Shown one piece after another: positions 6,175-7,660 of a stretch of DNA of 7,660 nucleotides (its first letter is position 1; each line of letters opens with the position of its first letter). The notes beneath the pieces were generated by a model. The model was not told the origin of the DNA and searched no databases. It saw only the letters and a list, made by a program, of their open reading frames with translations. Both the position numbers and the translations under genes were made by a program. The stretch covers positions 1 through 7,660 of the forward strand of contig JAUYEQ010000060.1 in the NCBI GenBank assembly GCA_030691295.1, given 5' to 3'. This stretch comes from Bacteroidota bacterium. Its GTDB lineage: Bacteria > Bacteroidota > Bacteroidia > Bacteroidales > Prolixibacteraceae.

Positions 6175-6202
6175 GTAGAGACGCGATTAATCGCGTCTCT
6201 AC
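6175..6202. repeat. Perfect 28-bp palindrome between the two permease genes
   Basis: The arm GTAGAGACGCGATT (6175-6188) is followed directly by its exact reverse complement (6189-6202). It begins 7 bases after the first permease's TAA and ends 25 bases before the next ATG. There is no loop and no T-run after it, so it is not a standard terminator. GTAGAGACG...CGTCTCTAC palindromes recur as dispersed intergenic repeats in several bacterial groups; this is recalled, not searched. As RNA it could form a strong hairpin affecting mRNA decay or the ratio of the two permeases. Confidence 0.92.
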
Positions 6203-6227
6203 GTAAAACCTACATAATCGATTAATC

Positions 6228-7466
6228 ATGTTCAAAAAAATATACAAAGGCATCGAAATGACCGGACAGTTTTACCGGACAGAAATGAGGAACATTCGCA
6301 AAGACAGCGGAGCAATCCTGATTTTGATCGGTGCACTGATGATTTACCCGATTATTTATTCCATTGCCTATAAAAACGAGGTCGTTCGCGAACTGAAAAC
6401 TACGATTGTCGATCTGGACCGGACCAATACCAGCCGACAACTTATCCGCATGATCAATGGCGCTGAACAGATTGAAATCAGTCGTGTGGCATTTAGTCTG
6501 GATGAGGCGAAGAATGATTTTTTCGAGGGTAATTCTGGCGGAATTGTGGTGATTCCTCAGAATTTCGAAAAGGATATCCTGAACGGAAAACAAACCAATG
6601 TATCGGTGTTTGCCGACGGAAGTTATTTCCTGATTTATCGGCAATTGATCGCCGGATCGGTGAAAACAGTCGGGACATTTTCTGCCGGAATTGAAATCAA
6701 AAAGCTGATGATGGAAGGTAAAACTTACGATCAGGCTTTGCAAATGCGCGATCCACTGGAAACAGATATGCATTTTTGGTTTAATCCATCCTCCGGATAT
6801 GGTTCGTTCGTGATGCCCGGGATTATCATTATTATTCTGCAACAAACGCTGCTGATCGGAATTGGAATGTTGGGCGGAACTGCCAAAGAGAAAAACCGGG
6901 ATAGTTTTATGGTTCCTGCCGCGCTCAAAAAAGGCGGAGTTTTGCCGATTTTGTTCGGGAAAACCTTGTCGTATCTCACAGTTTACGCGGTTAATTGTGT
7001 AATTACCATGATCTGGATTCATTCGTGGTTCAACTATCCCGACCGTGGCAGCTATCTTTCTGTTCTGATGTTGACTTTGCCATTTCTCCTATCGGTTATT
7101 TTTATGGGAATTACACTGTCGGTTTTGTTTAAGCGGCGCGAATCGTCCATCATGTTCATGGTTTTTCTATCGCCCATCGTGGTTTTCCTGAGCGGAATTT
7201 CATGGCCTGCTTCGTCCATCCCTCCTATCGTTTACAATCTGGCGCATCTGTTTCCGTCAACCATTATGATGCCAGCCTATTTGCTGATCCGAAGCATGGG
7301 TGTTGGAATTGGCGCTGTAAAACACGAGTATTTCCTGATGCTTTTACAGATGGGATTCTATTTCTGCACAGCAGCGGTAGCGTTGTATTTCTCTGCGAGG
7401 CACAATGCGAAAAATATTTTGCCTCAATGCCCGTCAGACTTCGGCGTGAGCTCAGTCGAACGCTAA
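6228..7466 (+). CDS. ABC-2 type transporter permease, second of two
   Basis: This 412-residue protein is a paralogue of the preceding permease with the same order of parts. It has a first membrane segment at about 27-46, then a periplasmic domain containing TTIVDLDRTNTSRQL (58-72) and GGIVVIPQNF (104-113). The membrane core has segments near 194-216, 238-264, 277-299, 307-326 and 368-388, with a further hydrophobic stretch near 335-353. FNPSSGYGSFVMPG at 185-198 matches the FNPFGNYSYFLLT position of the first permease. It should form the other half of the transporter. The ATG at 6228 is used; Met11 (6258) is an alternative. The last 14 or so residues (QCPSDFGVSSVER region) are encoded by a palindromic repeat, so the natural C-terminus probably lay near residue 398. 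No P-loop is present, and no ATPase gene follows in the window. Confidence 0.88.
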   Translation: MFKKIYKGIEMTGQFYRTEMRNIRKDSGAILILIGALMIYPIIYSIAYKNEVVRELKTTIVDLDRTNTSRQLIRMINGAEQIEISRVAFSLDEAKNDFFEGNSGGIVVIPQNFEKDILNGKQTNVSVFADGSYFLIYRQLIAGSVKTVGTFSAGIEIKKLMMEGKTYDQALQMRDPLETDMHFWFNPSSGYGSFVMPGIIIIILQQTLLIGIGMLGGTAKEKNRDSFMVPAALKKGGVLPILFGKTLSYLTVYAVNCVITMIWIHSWFNYPDRGSYLSVLMLTLPFLLSVIFMGITLSVLFKRRESSIMFMVFLSPIVVFLSGISWPASSIPPIVYNLAHLFPSTIMMPAYLLIRSMGVGIGAVKHEYFLMLLQMGFYFCTAAVALYFSARHNAKNILPQCPSDFGVSSVER

Positions 7467-7499
7467 AGCAGACGGCAAAGAATAGTGCTTCGACTAAGC
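7428..7499. repeat. Palindromic repeat overlapping the end of the second permease gene
   Basis: The centre TGAGCTCA (7447-7454) is an 8-base palindrome, flanked by TTCG (7440-7443) and CGAA (7457-7460). Outer arms TGCCCGTC (7428-7435) and GACGGCA (7471-7477) pair with one bulge. In addition GCTCAGTCGAA (7450-7460) pairs with TTCGACTAAGC (7489-7499) with one mismatch. CTTCGACT...AGTCGAA repeats are, from general knowledge, frequent in Bacteroidota intergenic DNA. The stop codon TAA at 7464-7466 is inside the element. No T-run follows, so termination here is uncertain. Confidence 0.65.
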
Positions 7500-7660
7500 G
7501 TAATTGTTGAATGAGGGAAATATCCTTCTATGTTGTAATCCAAATTTTATGAGCATTATTTTTTATCTATTTTTTTTATCTTTCTTCCAAATTGTTTATT
7601 CACAATAGATTATCTTCGCTTTCAGTAAAGAGGAAGAGGACACAGGCTCTGCTGGGGAGC
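7500..7660. other. Non-coding right end, T-rich
   Basis: I find no supported gene in the last 160 bases on either strand. A T-rich stretch runs from about 7550 to 7587. A possible promoter element precedes GC-richer sequence at 7631-7660, which can fold GCTC (7646-7649) with GAGC (7657-7660). The window ends before it can be decided whether a coding gene or an RNA gene begins here. Confidence 0.55.
7592..7618 (+). promoter_or_regulatory. Possible promoter near the right edge
   Basis: TATCTTCG at 7611-7618 is identical to the -7-like box in front of the isomerase gene. TTG at 7592-7594 is the best -33 candidate, but the 16-base spacer is short. It would drive a transcript starting near 7625 and leaving the window to the right. 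Confidence 0.3.

Noticed and set aside
6222..7022. A 266-codon open frame on the minus strand inside the second permease
   Set aside because: It lies opposite a well-supported membrane protein, is rich in His, Asn and Gln, and shows no motif or promoter; it is a shadow of the permease.
7202..7510. A 102-codon plus-strand frame overlapping the end of the second permease and the following repeat
   Set aside because: It is out of frame with the transmembrane gene, and its end lies in repeat sequence; there is no sign of independent coding.
7641..7660. Possible riboswitch or known small RNA at the right edge
   Set aside because: Only one 4-bp stem can be seen before the window ends, and the visible bases do not match a TPP, SRP, tmRNA or RNase P start that I can recognise.

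Overview
The window looks like the chromosome of a Bacteroidota bacterium, probably an environmental Bacteroidales/Marinilabiliales-type organism. This is inferred from moderate GC with AT-rich intergenic gaps, the near absence of Shine-Dalgarno sequences, promoter-like sites of the Bacteroidota TTTG / TAnnTTTG type, and protein families typical of the phylum. I cannot assign a genus from sequence alone.

Left part (1-1230). The first codons of a leftward gene, probably a Gfo/Idh/MocA-type oxidoreductase, lie at the very edge. It is divergent from a rightward gene for a Tat-exported hydroxypyruvate-isomerase-like TIM-barrel protein. The two probably belong to a sugar or sugar-acid catabolic locus extending to the left.

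Middle (1297-2167). A DUF433 antitoxin-like gene is followed, with a one-base overlap, by a DUF5615 PIN-like toxin gene that has lost its C-terminal half. The remnant reads into a bidirectional terminator that also serves the convergent recX gene. This appears to be a decayed toxin-antitoxin module parked at the 3' end of recX.

Right part (2348-7466). A four-gene export operon: TolC-family outer-membrane channel, HlyD/YbhG-type periplasmic adaptor, and two paralogous ABC-2-type membrane permeases. Together they could form a tripartite envelope-spanning exporter. No ATP-binding subunit is encoded in the window.

The most unusual feature is that three different palindromic repeat types sit at the last three boundaries of this operon. 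One is an inverted pair of C/G-rich repeats across the adaptor-permease junction, a second is a perfect 28-bp palindrome between the permeases, and a third is a palindromic repeat at the end of the second permease. At two of these boundaries the repeat is part of the reading frame and encodes the protein terminus. The last 194 bases hold no recognisable gene, only the tail of a repeat, a T-rich stretch and a possible promoter near the right edge.
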